From positions 86,001 to 150,000 of the forward strand of contig NW_025402996.1 of the NCBI RefSeq assembly GCF_020080835.1: a DNA stretch of 64,000 nucleotides, read 5' to 3'. The notes beneath the pieces were generated by a model. The model searched no databases and was not told the DNA's origin. It was given only the letters and a program-made list of their open reading frames with translations. The DNA comes from Cotesia glomerata (taxonomy: Eukaryota > Arthropoda > Insecta > Hymenoptera > Braconidae). Made by a program: the position numbers and the translations under genes. Positions 38,791 through 50,360 of this stretch are shown here, piece by piece (the first letter of the stretch is position 1; each line of letters opens with the position of its first letter).

Positions 38791-39175
38791 TCTTCGGTAG
38801 ACTCTACTCTATAATTTTTATGAATTTTTTTTCTTAATCTCGAGCTGACACCGAGAATTGAATTTTTTAAAGTCAAATAAGACAAAATTCGCATCTTATG
38901 GGGATATTACTCGGTGTCCATGGGGTTGATCGATCAATTATGGGTCTAGAAATCTTCGGTAGACTCCACTCTATGATTTCTATGAGTTTTTTTTCTTAAT
39001 CTCGAGCTGACACCGAGAATTGAATTTTTTAAAGTCAAATAAGACAAAATTCACATCTTATGGGGCTGTTACTCGGTGTCCATGGGGTTGATCGATTAAT
39101 TATGCGTCTCAAAATCTTCGGTAGACTCTGCTCTATGATTTTTATGAGTTTTTTTTCTTAATCTCGAGTGGTCAC
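38791..39175. repeat. 162-bp tandem repeats in the right arm of the transposon
   Basis: Units starting TCTTCGGTAGACTC occur at 38791, 38953 and 39115, exactly 162 bp apart; the third passes into the rest of the arm after about 60 bp. Each contains GAGCTGACACCGAGAATTG or a close variant. The left arm has about one such unit (near 34865-35012), so copy number differs between arms. Confidence 0.9.
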
Positions 39176-39799
39176 AGAGAATTGAATTTTTTTTTCGTCT
39201 CTGTATTTTTTTCTGCCTGTCTTCCGTCGATAGAGTCCGTGGTCTGCGTGTGCGCGACAGAGAGATCTGACCGCTATATGTCGTTTTTCGCGATATCTTC
39301 GAAAATATTAATTTTATCAAAAAAATGATAAGAACATTTTTTGTTGGTTTTTTAATTTTAAACATTTTTTTTCAAATAAACTTCCCCGTCGAATCAGCTG
39401 TTCTTGAGTTATAGCGGTTTAAACAATTAAATTGTTATTAACAATTAAACTTAGCATCGGCGGGCAAAATAACCTAGTTTTTCGTAATCCTCGGCAAAAA
39501 ATGCGTTAATATTCGTTATCAGAACCCAGGGACCTAAAAGTGCATGCGGGCTCTTCTCTTTAGCCGAGGGACTAATAGTTACAATAAGTAGAATACATAC
39601 AATAGATCGAGGGGCGGAGCGCGGGCACTCCGAGCGATCCGGCCGCTCGTATACCTGCTCGACGCTTGCTCACTATTTCTCCTGTAACTCCGAAAATATT
39701 TTGAATTTGCTTCTGAAATTTTAGGGACACATTCTAGGATAGTTTGGGAAGACATTTATGCAAAAAAAAAATCGATTTTTTGAAGCCTCTAAAGCACAC

Positions 39800-40740
39800 G
39801 GAGAAAAAAATTTTGCTATAGGAACTCTATAGTAGTTAGTTAGTTGTAAAAAGTTCCGGTAGGTTAACGTATTTTTATAGTAACAATACCGTTTGGCTCC
39901 TGCAACTCTACATCGTTGAGCTCTGAGAGCTAAACGTTATTTACCTTTCACAACTCTACAGGATCGTTCTGAGACTATAACAAATTTTCGGCAGTCTGCT
40001 TAGTAATTTTTTTTACGATTTAGCATTGATAATTTAATAAATAAATGCGACAGAACAAATTTATATTGCCAACAATAATTGTATATGACAAATAAGAATA
40101 GTATTATAATAGAAATAAAATAATAATAGAACTTATATTACAAATAAAAATTATTTGTAAAATAAAAATATGATCGTCACAAAATTATCTTATTTTTTTA
40201 ATTATATCAATAAATATTGGACATAAAATCACTACCGTATATGCACAAGAAAAGATAAATAAACGAAAACAAATTTTATTTTGTGTTAAATGGGGTCTTT
40301 TTAATGTATTCCGATTACTTATTACTTATCACAATATATTCAACTAATAAATTAAATTAACAGTCACTGCAAATGAACCTTGAAAAACCATAAATACAAA
40401 ACTGTTCTAACGAAATTTAATTTCACAAAAAAAAAAAAAACTTATTTCCTTAAATAAATAAACTGGAAACTTAATTGTCCTCATATATTTTTAATAATAT
40501 GGATGAGTAACAAAATAATTCTGTTTGTCATTTAGAAGGTTATGAAATATGTCAGCGCACTCCACTACTGCGCAACGTAGAGCGCTCCCAACTATACCGT
40601 TTGGCTCTGAGAACAATTCCGTAGAGCTCTGAGAGCTCAACAACATTGAGTTATCAGAACTAAATAAGAGTTCATGGTGTGCAATAGTTAAGGTGTTGGT
40701 TAAGGATGACAAAATGGCCGTCTTATTTCAAAATGTCCGC
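39800..40740. repeat. dispersed repeat blocks with shared ACCGTTTGGCTC core
   Basis: Two stretches (about 39885-39940 and 40595-40650) share ACCGTTTGGCTC followed by a GAGCTCTGAGAGCT-type block. They are probably pieces of one repeat family separated by AT-rich DNA. No boundaries or coding region could be set. Confidence 0.35.
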
Positions 40741-40862
40741 GCAAACCGCTTTATTCGAAAAATAAGCGCGCTAAATTCGAATTAATATTTGAAAATGAAT
40801 TTTTTTGAAACAATATATCACAGAAAGAAATTCAAAATTATAATTAAAAAAATTAAAAAAAC

Positions 40863-41790
<928 letters not shown>

Positions 41791-42584
41791 ATCAAATTTC
41801 TAAATTTTTTTTCTTCCAATTAAATTAAATTAAATATAATTGATTACTTAAATTGAAGTTGGTAAACAATAACAGAAAACTGAATGTGACTCATTTAAGT
41901 TATTTATACGTGTAATGACACTACACATCCAATAATATGAAATAGAGTATCTCACATTACTGTATATCTGGGTGTAATTAATTAATTCGCCAATAAATTA
42001 CTTAACAAATTCACATTAAGAGTTCAATTGGAAGACGATTCGAAAGCGAGAGAGTCGCAGGTTAAAAAATCATCGATTCAACCGGTTTATCAGGACAATT
42101 TTTACGATGGAAGATAATTGTGTTATGGTAAAGTTGAAAAGCAAAGTTTATTAACTTTAATAACAATTAGGTCAAAGAACTAAACATCAAGGAAAAAAGT
42201 TGGTTGTCTGTAAAGTCGGTTTACGGACGATAGTTTTACGTGATAACGTCATAAAGAAACATTGATGAAAAATTGCATACTTTTATGAATTGAATTGAAT
42301 TATTATCACTGAATTATCATTATTTTGTGTTTAAAAATTTGAAAATTTTGAATATTTAAAAATTATTTTAACAAAAAAAAGGACTTATTGATACATTGTT
42401 AATCAAAAATTGATACAATAATTTGATAATTGATATGATTATTATTATTTATAATTAATAATATTAATTATTTTGTTAATTTATAATAAGTTTATAATTA
42501 TTATTAATTTATTAATTTATAATTGATATTATTTATTAACAATTAATGATGTTATCAACAATAATAATTTGATATAATTTTTTA

Positions 42585-43450
42585 ATAGTATATTGTGCAA
42601 CAAGTGCGACAAGTTGTCGAGTGCCCACGAAAGCGAAGTTGAACGCACGAGCGAAGCCAGTGCGGTCATTCGCTTGAGTGGGTAATCGACAACGTCGCAC
42701 GAGTTGCACATACTATTTTGTATTACAAATGCGGCGATAGATGTGGGTACAAAATTGGGGTCCAGGGGCGAAGCCCCCCCCCCCCCAGTCCATAAAAACA
42801 AATAAAAAGTTAATAAAGAAACAAATATGTATCACATAATAAATGCAAAGTCACTAATATTAATTAACAAAAAATAAATTTACACATTGAAACAATCAAC
42901 ACATAAAATTAAATGACATTAAATTTAGCTGTCACTACAATTTTTTAATCTTCTTAAAAAACAAATTTGTTCCAAAAAATTATTCATAAAAAATTGCATT
43001 TTTTATTTTATAAAATTCCTACATGTCAATTTTGACAAAAAAATTTTTTTTTGTCAATTTATTTTTTACAAAAATTATTAAAATGATCAAATTTCTGCTC
43101 AATTAATGTTTATCACAATTATCTCAATATTAATTAATTATTTTTACTTTCGTTAAAAGTATGAACTTTGTAATGTCAACCTCACTTCTTTGATATTGAC
43201 AGTTAGATTGTGTTTTTTTTTTTGTTATTTATTTCAATTTTAGCAATTTTCACAGTCAATTGCATGCGACAAGGATAGTTTGAGTGCGCCAAGAATAATT
43301 TGCGTGCGACAAGTAAACTTGTCGCACTTAAATAACGGTTTCATTTATGAAAAACCTTATGCGTAATTTTAAAATGGGCAAACAAGCTCTTTTTCAACCG
43401 CAACAGCGAGCGCCAAGATACTACTTTTCCCGCATGAGTAATACAAAATA
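42585..43450. mobile_element. composite inverted-repeat element with GTGCGACAAG motifs
   Basis: 42585-42716 is a foldback unit: ATAGTA...GTGCAACAAGTGCGAC at one end and its inverse at the other. Adjoining it, TATTTTGTATTAC near 42714 pairs with GTAATACAAAATA ending at 43450. The motif GTGCGACAAG or its inverse occurs about five times, including a perfect GTGCGACAAG-TAAA-CTTGTCGCAC palindrome near 43301. A C-run of about 14 lies near 42776-42787. No coding region. Likely one or two non-autonomous DNA elements. Confidence 0.55.
42928..43110 (+). repeat. AT-rich dispersed repeat, copy 1
   Basis: Shares the block order TTTAGCTGTCAC, AAAAAATTATT, AAAAATTGCATTT, CTGCTCAATTAAT with 62688-62880. Divergent and of unknown family; lies within the element at 42585-43450. 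Confidence 0.5.
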
Positions 43451-43611
43451 TAATCACGAACAATTAGTTATAAAACAATATTCTGACTGCTAGCTCTGAC
43501 GTTACGCGAAAAGAGAGATATATGTGTCACAAGCCAACGCTTGGGCCTCTCTATCGTTTGTTTGATCGTGCCTCTCTATTGCTTGTTGCGCGCTCTCGCT
43601 TGCACGCACAG

Positions 43612-43663
43612 GCTCAGGCGGAACGCTCAGGAGGAACGCTCAAGCGGAACGCTCAGGCGGAAC
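43612..43663. repeat. 13-bp tandem repeat, four copies
   Basis: GCTCAGGCGGAAC repeated four times with single substitutions, in a GC-richer patch (about 43500-43700) unlike the surrounding AT-rich DNA. Confidence 0.9.
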
Positions 43664-43699
43664 GCGACATTTTTGCGTGAGCGCTGTCGGTGTTCATCA

Positions 43700-46600
43700 A
43701 GTTATCACGTCAAAAACCAATCAAATTTTGATTTAGAAAAAATTGTTTGAGGGATCATTAAAAATAAAAAATGATTCATTAAAGTAAGTTTAATGAAATG
43801 ATAAAAAAATATGATTTTTGAAGCTCGTATATTTAGAAATAGAATTTTTAATGGTTGACTATTTTTTAAAAGTTTTTTATCTTTTTAGATATTAATTGTT
43901 TGTCGGGTAATCAAAATAATTTATCAGTCTACTCATATTTATGGGACTTATGATTTTTCCATTACATTTTGTTATGAAAAAATGACATAAAAATTTCTCT
44001 ATAATTACAATTATTTCAAGTATAATTTTTTTATTATTCGAATCAGATAAATAATTTATAAACAATTTTCAAATTGTAACCTATATGATTTACAACGCTC
44101 AATATGTATTGTGCATGCATATTAGTAATGTTTATATATAAATTATTTATGAGTAGTGTTAAAAGAGAAAAACAAAGTTACACTATGGTTTAGTAAATTG
44201 TAACACGTTAAACAAGTACTTTTCATTAGTTTACGGAATTGCTTCGGTATGTTAAAACTTTTCAACTCAGGGCTTTAATCATAGACAAAACTCTGAAAGT
44301 TTTATTATTATAATAAGGTCTATTCTTAGCAGCTAAAACACTTTTTTAACGTTCCATTAAATTATTACTTAATAATGTAGAGGTTATGAGAATTTTAAAT
44401 AAATTAAACACCCACGTAAACATTACTCTTGATTATGTTCATCGAAAGTGTATTGAATTTTCAATAGCAAATTCAGTTTGCGTAATAAACAAATGTTTCT
44501 ATACATCAGACAAGTCGCTAATATGTAAATGTGTGTGTATATTATTGTAGATTGCAGATTATAACATGCATTTGACGGCCTCTCGCTCTCTCTATTCCCG
44601 ATTATATTGACACACTACAAAACAGAGCAACAAGTTAAAAGTGAGTGTCTTGTAGCTCATTTAACGCAAATCTCTTCTTCAACTGGACGATGACCCGGCC
44701 TGTTTATTAATCATGTTATTACTATTCGCGCCGTTTGAAAGTCATTCTTGAATACTAAAATTCTTGAATACTTGTTTATTAAATATCAACCCCAAATTTT
44801 GATCCTGATAGTTAAATTTAAACTGTACTAGTGAATTTAATTAACAAGGATTATATAAATATACTAGAAATACTTTCTTATTTTACTGGTAATAAAATTA
44901 ATGGTTAATTTATTAAAATTATTTATTTAAAAAGAATACATTTATATTAAAATGATAATAAAATTGGTTGGATCTTTTTTTTTCACATGATACAAATTTC
45001 TCAAAGTAAATTCTTAAAAACTTGAATGATTTTTTAAATATCATACTCTATAATATTATTTGAAATTGTATCGAATAGTCCAAATATTTAAAAAAAATTC
45101 AATAACTTCTAAATGTCTGCAATTAAAAAAAAGTTTTTTGTTTTTTTTCAACAGAATATAAAAAAATAAACAACCATAAAAATCAAGGTCACTGTTTTGA
45201 AGTAATTAGTATCAAATATGTTTGCAATATAAATATACAGGGCTGTGTAAACACCATGAGAAATCGAGGCCAATCGTCCAGAGTACTTTAAAAGAATGAT
45301 CCATTTAACTGGAATAAAAATCGACCTCCATTTCAAGATCGTACTTTATATAAATTAATTATTTCAAATTTATCAATTTTTTCATTGATTGCAATAATTA
45401 CTTTTGAGATAAACACATAATTACTTTTTGCAGTATCATATGATATATTAACAACAGATATCTATTGGTTGAAGATATAATCGAACAAAAGCAATTAAAA
45501 CTTTTTAAGTTAAAAAAAAAAAAAATAGCCAACGGTTTAATTTGTTAAATTACTTTAACTCAAAATAATTGTTAAAAAAATAATTCATCATTGTCGCTAG
45601 GGATGTAATGATGCTTGCACTCTAGAGAATCAACCTTGTTTTTATGATCTACTTTTAACTGTACATACTACCTGAGTTATAGAGAGATAATAATTGTATA
45701 CTATGAAGTTTCTTGTATTTAGTAAGCTATTTATTTATGACATTTCAGCCGGCGTTCTTATCATATACATTATTAGTCTTCCTATTTAACGTGACTCATG
45801 TATGCTATGCTAAATTTTTTTTAATGAATATTTTTAATAGTTTAGCGAAAATTACTTTAAGGAAAAAAAAACCTTTCATAGTTTTCATTTTTATTTTGAA
45901 TGATGTTCTTCGATGTTAATTTTAAAGTGCAATTAAAATTTTACTATCAGTGACATTTATTGCTTGCACTTATAAGAAGTCTTGTCTAGAATTATCAATA
46001 GGTAGACGGCCTGCTATCGCAGTAATTCTCATATTATTAATTTTGTACAAGATCTTCAACCATTGTATATTTTTTTACATTCATTTTTTTTTCCAAAAAA
46101 TATTATATTTGCAAATTAAAATTGAAATTTTGGAATTAATAATAGCTTCTTTTTGACAGCAAAATAATTGCTGTACAAAAAGGAAATTTGAAAAAGTATA
46201 AATTAATCTAATAGTTATTATTATTTATTTCTATAATTTACTAAAAATTATTATTGTTGATATTTAAAAAAAATTATTATTTATTCATTTTTCATATACC
46301 TTGGTGTTTTTATTAAACTATAATTTATTTAAAATAACTGTGAACCACTGGTGACAGTAAATAAAGCTTCTGTCTCGTCATATCATCATATAGTTTCACT
46401 TGCAAAACAAGAAACATTCTCATTTCAGAATAAGTATTTAAAAATTTTTTTTAATATTTTTTTATTTTGTCGTTTTTTGAAAATATTTTTATTGATTTAA
46501 AAATGTTAACCTGTAAGCTATAATATTTATTTAATTTTTTAATGAAAAAAAAAAAAAAAATAAATTGATTTATAAAAATTATTGTTTAAATTAATTTAAC

Positions 46601-48540
46601 TATATTTAAAAATGCATTAATATTGAAAGTTTTAAAAAACTGGTAGATACAATATGATAATTTATTAAAAAAAAATTGTTTTGACTTGCAGTTAAAAACA
46701 TAAAACGAAAAATCCAAAAACTTGATTCATAAAATACAAATATAAAGTTTAAAGTAAGCAATAAAATGACATAATAAAAATAAAAAATTAAAAAAATATA
46801 TTGTACGATATGAATTGATATTACGTATAGATTTATGATGAAAAGGGGTATGTATGCCTGTTACGTGTCATCATTCAATGATGCTACTTTATTATTTGAT
46901 CCACAGTAGTGTATTATAATCATATAAATTATATGTACATGTTTCATTTGTCTCTCTTACGACAGTGACATATAGCGGTCGAATTAATTCACGAGTCACT
47001 TACGGAGGCTCGACTATTTAATTTCATTTATTGATGTACTTTTAAGTTAGATGTATATACGTATGTATGCATTGAAAAATTATTATTATTATTATTTTAT
47101 TTGCACTGTTAAAAATAATATTTTAACATTTTGCAGTGTAAGGAAAACGATAATAATGAGCGATTATGATTGAGTATGTCCTTGAGGATTTCTCTCGATC
47201 ATTGAGGGAAAATGGAAAGTTTCTCCCTCGGAGTGTTGAACATGAAACCAGTAGGGCGGGAAAAGGAGGACATTGCTACTGCGATAGTTTTTGCATTCGA
47301 TCAAGACGTTTTTTCAGAGTCAGAGACATCTCATAAAGGCACGTCTCGAGGTTGTGGACTTTGTACCCAGAGGCAAGGACCTCAGTGAATGCATTCGATC
47401 GAGAAATAACGAGGGAGAATTATTATGCATATTATATACATATATATGTACATTTTTATGTATAATATATATGTAATAACAAATTTTTGCAAAATCTTTA
47501 GGAATAAACTAAATGACAATATAAATAATTGTTTATTTTAAATATAGATAAATAAAAAATTTTGCAACTAAGATTTATTGCAATTTTGCTTTAAGCCAGA
47601 CAGTTGAAAGTTCATCTATCAACCGACTGATATTTTATTGCTAATTATTTATTTATGCAACTAAATATTGTATTATTATTATTTTTATTTATATTAAATA
47701 TTATTGTTTTGTTGTTTACAGTTGAAATGTTTTTGTATAAAATGAAATCATTGGAATGCTAACCATTTAGAATAACCAGTTAAACGAACACGAATCGACC
47801 TAGCTGGATCCGGACGCTTTAAAACGACTTTATTGTTCGAAAAGTTCATTATCATTAATAATAAATAATTATTAAAGTTATAAAACGACGCTTTGGAATT
47901 TGCTCAAATACTGAGCAAATTGTTAATCACTTATTGAAACCGAGTGTAATGTTCCCTGATATCCAGAGGATAATACCCGAGAGGAAGATTAAATTATTGA
48001 TAATAAAAAAGTTAATTCGTTTTACGTTTATCTTTTACTTTAAAAAAAAAAAAAAAAAAAATTTAATGTTTCAAAATGAAATACCCTCTAAATATAATTG
48101 ACGAGATAAGTTATTTTGATGTTAATTTTTCTATTGTACATCTATTACGTCAATATCGGACGTGACAATAGTTATTAATAAACTATACAACCGTTGAACA
48201 TACAAATCTTTAAACAGATTGCAACAAAACACACCGAGATAGTTGAATGCGTTAAATAATATCAGAAAAACAAAATTCTATTTATTTTTTAAGAATAATA
48301 ATCATTGGAAAAATTTAACGCCTCATAAAAATTTTATAATTTTTTTTTTAACAAGTAAAGAAGTATAAATGAATAAATAAAATATGCACCCGATAAGGGT
48401 TCTTGATCTATGATGTAACTAGCGTAAATTCTATGTAAAGTAACAAAAACTATGTGCATTGATAAAAAAGAAAAATAACTCTCAGACTATTATGCTAACT
48501 TGAAATCTTAAGAAATATATATAGTATAAAATATAATGAT
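43700..48540. other. AT-rich interval without recognised gene
   Basis: No coding exon could be supported on either strand. Two higher-GC patches stand out: 44570-44720 and 47160-47430. The latter has an acceptor-like TTTTTTCAG at about 47318 and a short open stretch, not assigned. Part of this may be NFAT first intron on the minus strand. Confidence 0.4.
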
Positions 48541-48608
48541 ATAAGGTAAAAGCCCCAATAGATGATCATATACTGGTACGTGATCATCTATTGGGGCTTT
48601 TACCTTAT
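48541..48608. repeat. perfect 28-bp inverted repeat (hairpin)
   Basis: ATAAGGTAAAAGCCCCAATA continues to GATGATCA (48541-48568), a 12-nt loop follows, and 48581-48608 is the exact reverse complement. Transcription in either direction would give a 28-bp perfect stem. May be a minimal foldback element or a small-RNA precursor. Confidence 0.9.
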
Positions 48609-50077
48609 TTACAATAAAAAAGTTTGAAGTTGAAACAAGCGTTTGGAGAAATACCGAGTGCGATGCATGTACTATACTATTAGGAATTATTATTATACTG
48701 GGATGAAAGATAATCGATATACGTATATATTTGCAATTACTATATACGTTATGCATTGCCGATGTGTATGTTTTTACAAGTGACAAGTAAAGAGAAAAAG
48801 AGAAAATCAATTGGCATCTTTATCGTCATGGTAACAGATACCTATACATTATGCAGACGATTAAACTGATGGGTGTGGAGAACCGCAGACTATTGCACTT
48901 CTGGTTAAAATAGATCCTTTGACTCTGCGTACAATGTTAAACATCTCAGACATTTGAATTAATCGATAAAAAAAACTTTTTTGTTCGTTAGACAACTTGT
49001 CTACCAACTACGATCTACCGACATATTTAATTAACTAAAAAACATAATCATAAGAGTTGTAGATTAGTATAATTAAAAATATAAATACGAATATTAATTA
49101 ATTAATTTATTTATTTATACTCGCAGATAAACCTCAATAATGATCCGGATAATGCTGATTTTAAGTGCAAGGCAATATGCACCAAAATGCAGCGATAGCA
49201 CGATGTCAAAAAGACTTGGCTGAGTCTCGAGGATCGAAGTTCAGATCGATCATCATTGTGACTTGTTATGATGATTTTATATTAAATACATTGTACTGAA
49301 TAGCTGATTTTATTCATATCAGCCTTGTCCGAGTGTTTGCGTATTTTTATTTATATTTACATTTATACTTGTTTGTTTTTTTTTTTTTTTTTCTACTTAA
49401 TTTAAGAAAAACTCATTTATGCGCTCCAGTGATGAGTTTTCGTTTTTATTTATAAATAATTTTGCATATTGTTTCGTATTTTTACTTTTTAATTATTAAA
49501 ATAAAAAACAACTTTTTATGGGGTTAATAATAGATCCCACTTCAATATTCTATTTTGCCAAAAAAGTAATGCATGTGTTCATTGTAGGCATACGTTTAAA
49601 TGTTAAAGAAGATAAATCATAAGTATTAATACACCAACCAACAAACAATATATATAAGACATTGAGTAACGCGCAGAGATTCTCAGATAATGTAAATAAT
49701 TTTTAATAAATAATTTATAAAATTATCTTATGAGTATCTTTATCATACAAGATATGACATTATAAAAAAGGATATTTATTTGTGATTAAGATACACTTGT
49801 TTCAAGTAGTTTTGTCTTCTATATTGCTACTGTGCAAATAAAACTGTTATTGCGTTCGAATATGTTGAAGAAAAAAAAACAGTTATTTGTTTTAAATAAA
49901 TTTAACTTTCTAATCAACTTTGTAATAATTTTGTGACTAAAATAATTAGTGTTGAAGCTTTAAATTTAAATTGTATGAATTAAAAAAAAAAAAAAAAAAC
50001 AAATAATATATTCTTGCCTGAATGATAAAAAATAAATATTTTTGATCCTAACCAATAAAGATAGTTGTTTTACTTAC

Positions 50078-50150
50078 CGGCCGCGGCCTTGAGATTTTTC
50101 CCATGATGCCTCCGACTCCTTTTGTCCAAATGCCGACCCTTTAACAACAT
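50078..50150 (-). other. NFAT: candidate distal first coding exon of NFAT
   Basis: The minus-strand ATG at 50150 opens MLLKGRHLDKRSRRHHGK and continues NLKAAAG. It stops at a strong donor (GCCG|GTAAGTA) in phase 1, the phase needed to enter the NFAT exon 23565-23249 (G|GT AAT). The segment is very basic. It would give a 1339-residue isoform with a first intron of about 26.5 kb containing the transposon. A second ATG (MGKISRPRP) exists in another frame but leaves in phase 0 and would not fit NFAT. Assignment is inference from strand, phase and the absence of another partner gene. Confidence 0.45.
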
Positions 50151-50154
50151 GTTT

Positions 50155-50360
50155 TGTTAACTTAACACAATTATTAATATAATTAACCAAATTGTTACGC
50201 ATTATTATTACAACGTATGGTAGCCATATTTGCCGTTCATTTAGTCTCTGTTTAAAGACCCGGTTGTCGTTTCGTTTAGCCTTTGGCTCGCAGCCATTCT
50301 ACGGCTTTGACGTCATCGTTTCATTGACAGGGATGTACATATTCAACAATTTAACGCGTA
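50155..50360 (-). promoter_or_regulatory. NFAT: probable promoter region of the distal NFAT exon
   Basis: A GC-richer stretch in AT-rich DNA immediately upstream (minus strand) of the candidate first exon. It contains a CRE-like TGACGTCA near 50309 and runs such as AGCCAAAGGC. No correctly placed TATA box was found. Confidence 0.35.

Larger units (their letters stand above)
33770..39800 (-). mobile_element. ~6 kb DNA transposon with long inverted arms
   Basis: Two long arms are reverse complements. About 34428-35012 on the left pairs with about 38785-39570 on the right; shared landmarks include CTTCCCCGTCGAATCAGC, CTTAGCATCGGCGGGCAAA, ATATGTCGTTTTTCGCGATA and GGTGTCCATGGGGTTGATCG. The outermost blocks diverge, but both ends share a short AATCGATTTTTT plus GAAGC/CTCTAAAGC-like motif near 33790 and 39785, so limits are approximate. 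Between the arms lies one minus-strand gene, now broken. No target duplication could be fixed. The element lies between the distal and proximal NFAT starts. Confidence 0.8.

Noticed and set aside
40491..40712. 73-codon minus-strand open frame
   Set aside because: Overlaps dispersed repeat blocks shared with 39885-39940 and has no domain.
47291..47476. Plus-strand open frame after TTTTTTCAG in a GC-richer patch
   Set aside because: No partner exon or recognised domain; more likely a conserved non-coding or UTR segment, mentioned only as a patch.
49131..49200. Acceptor-like CTCGCAG followed by a short frame with FKCKAICTKM, vaguely like the CxxxC part of an odorant-binding protein
   Set aside because: The frame stops after about 23 codons and no companion exon was found; too weak to call.
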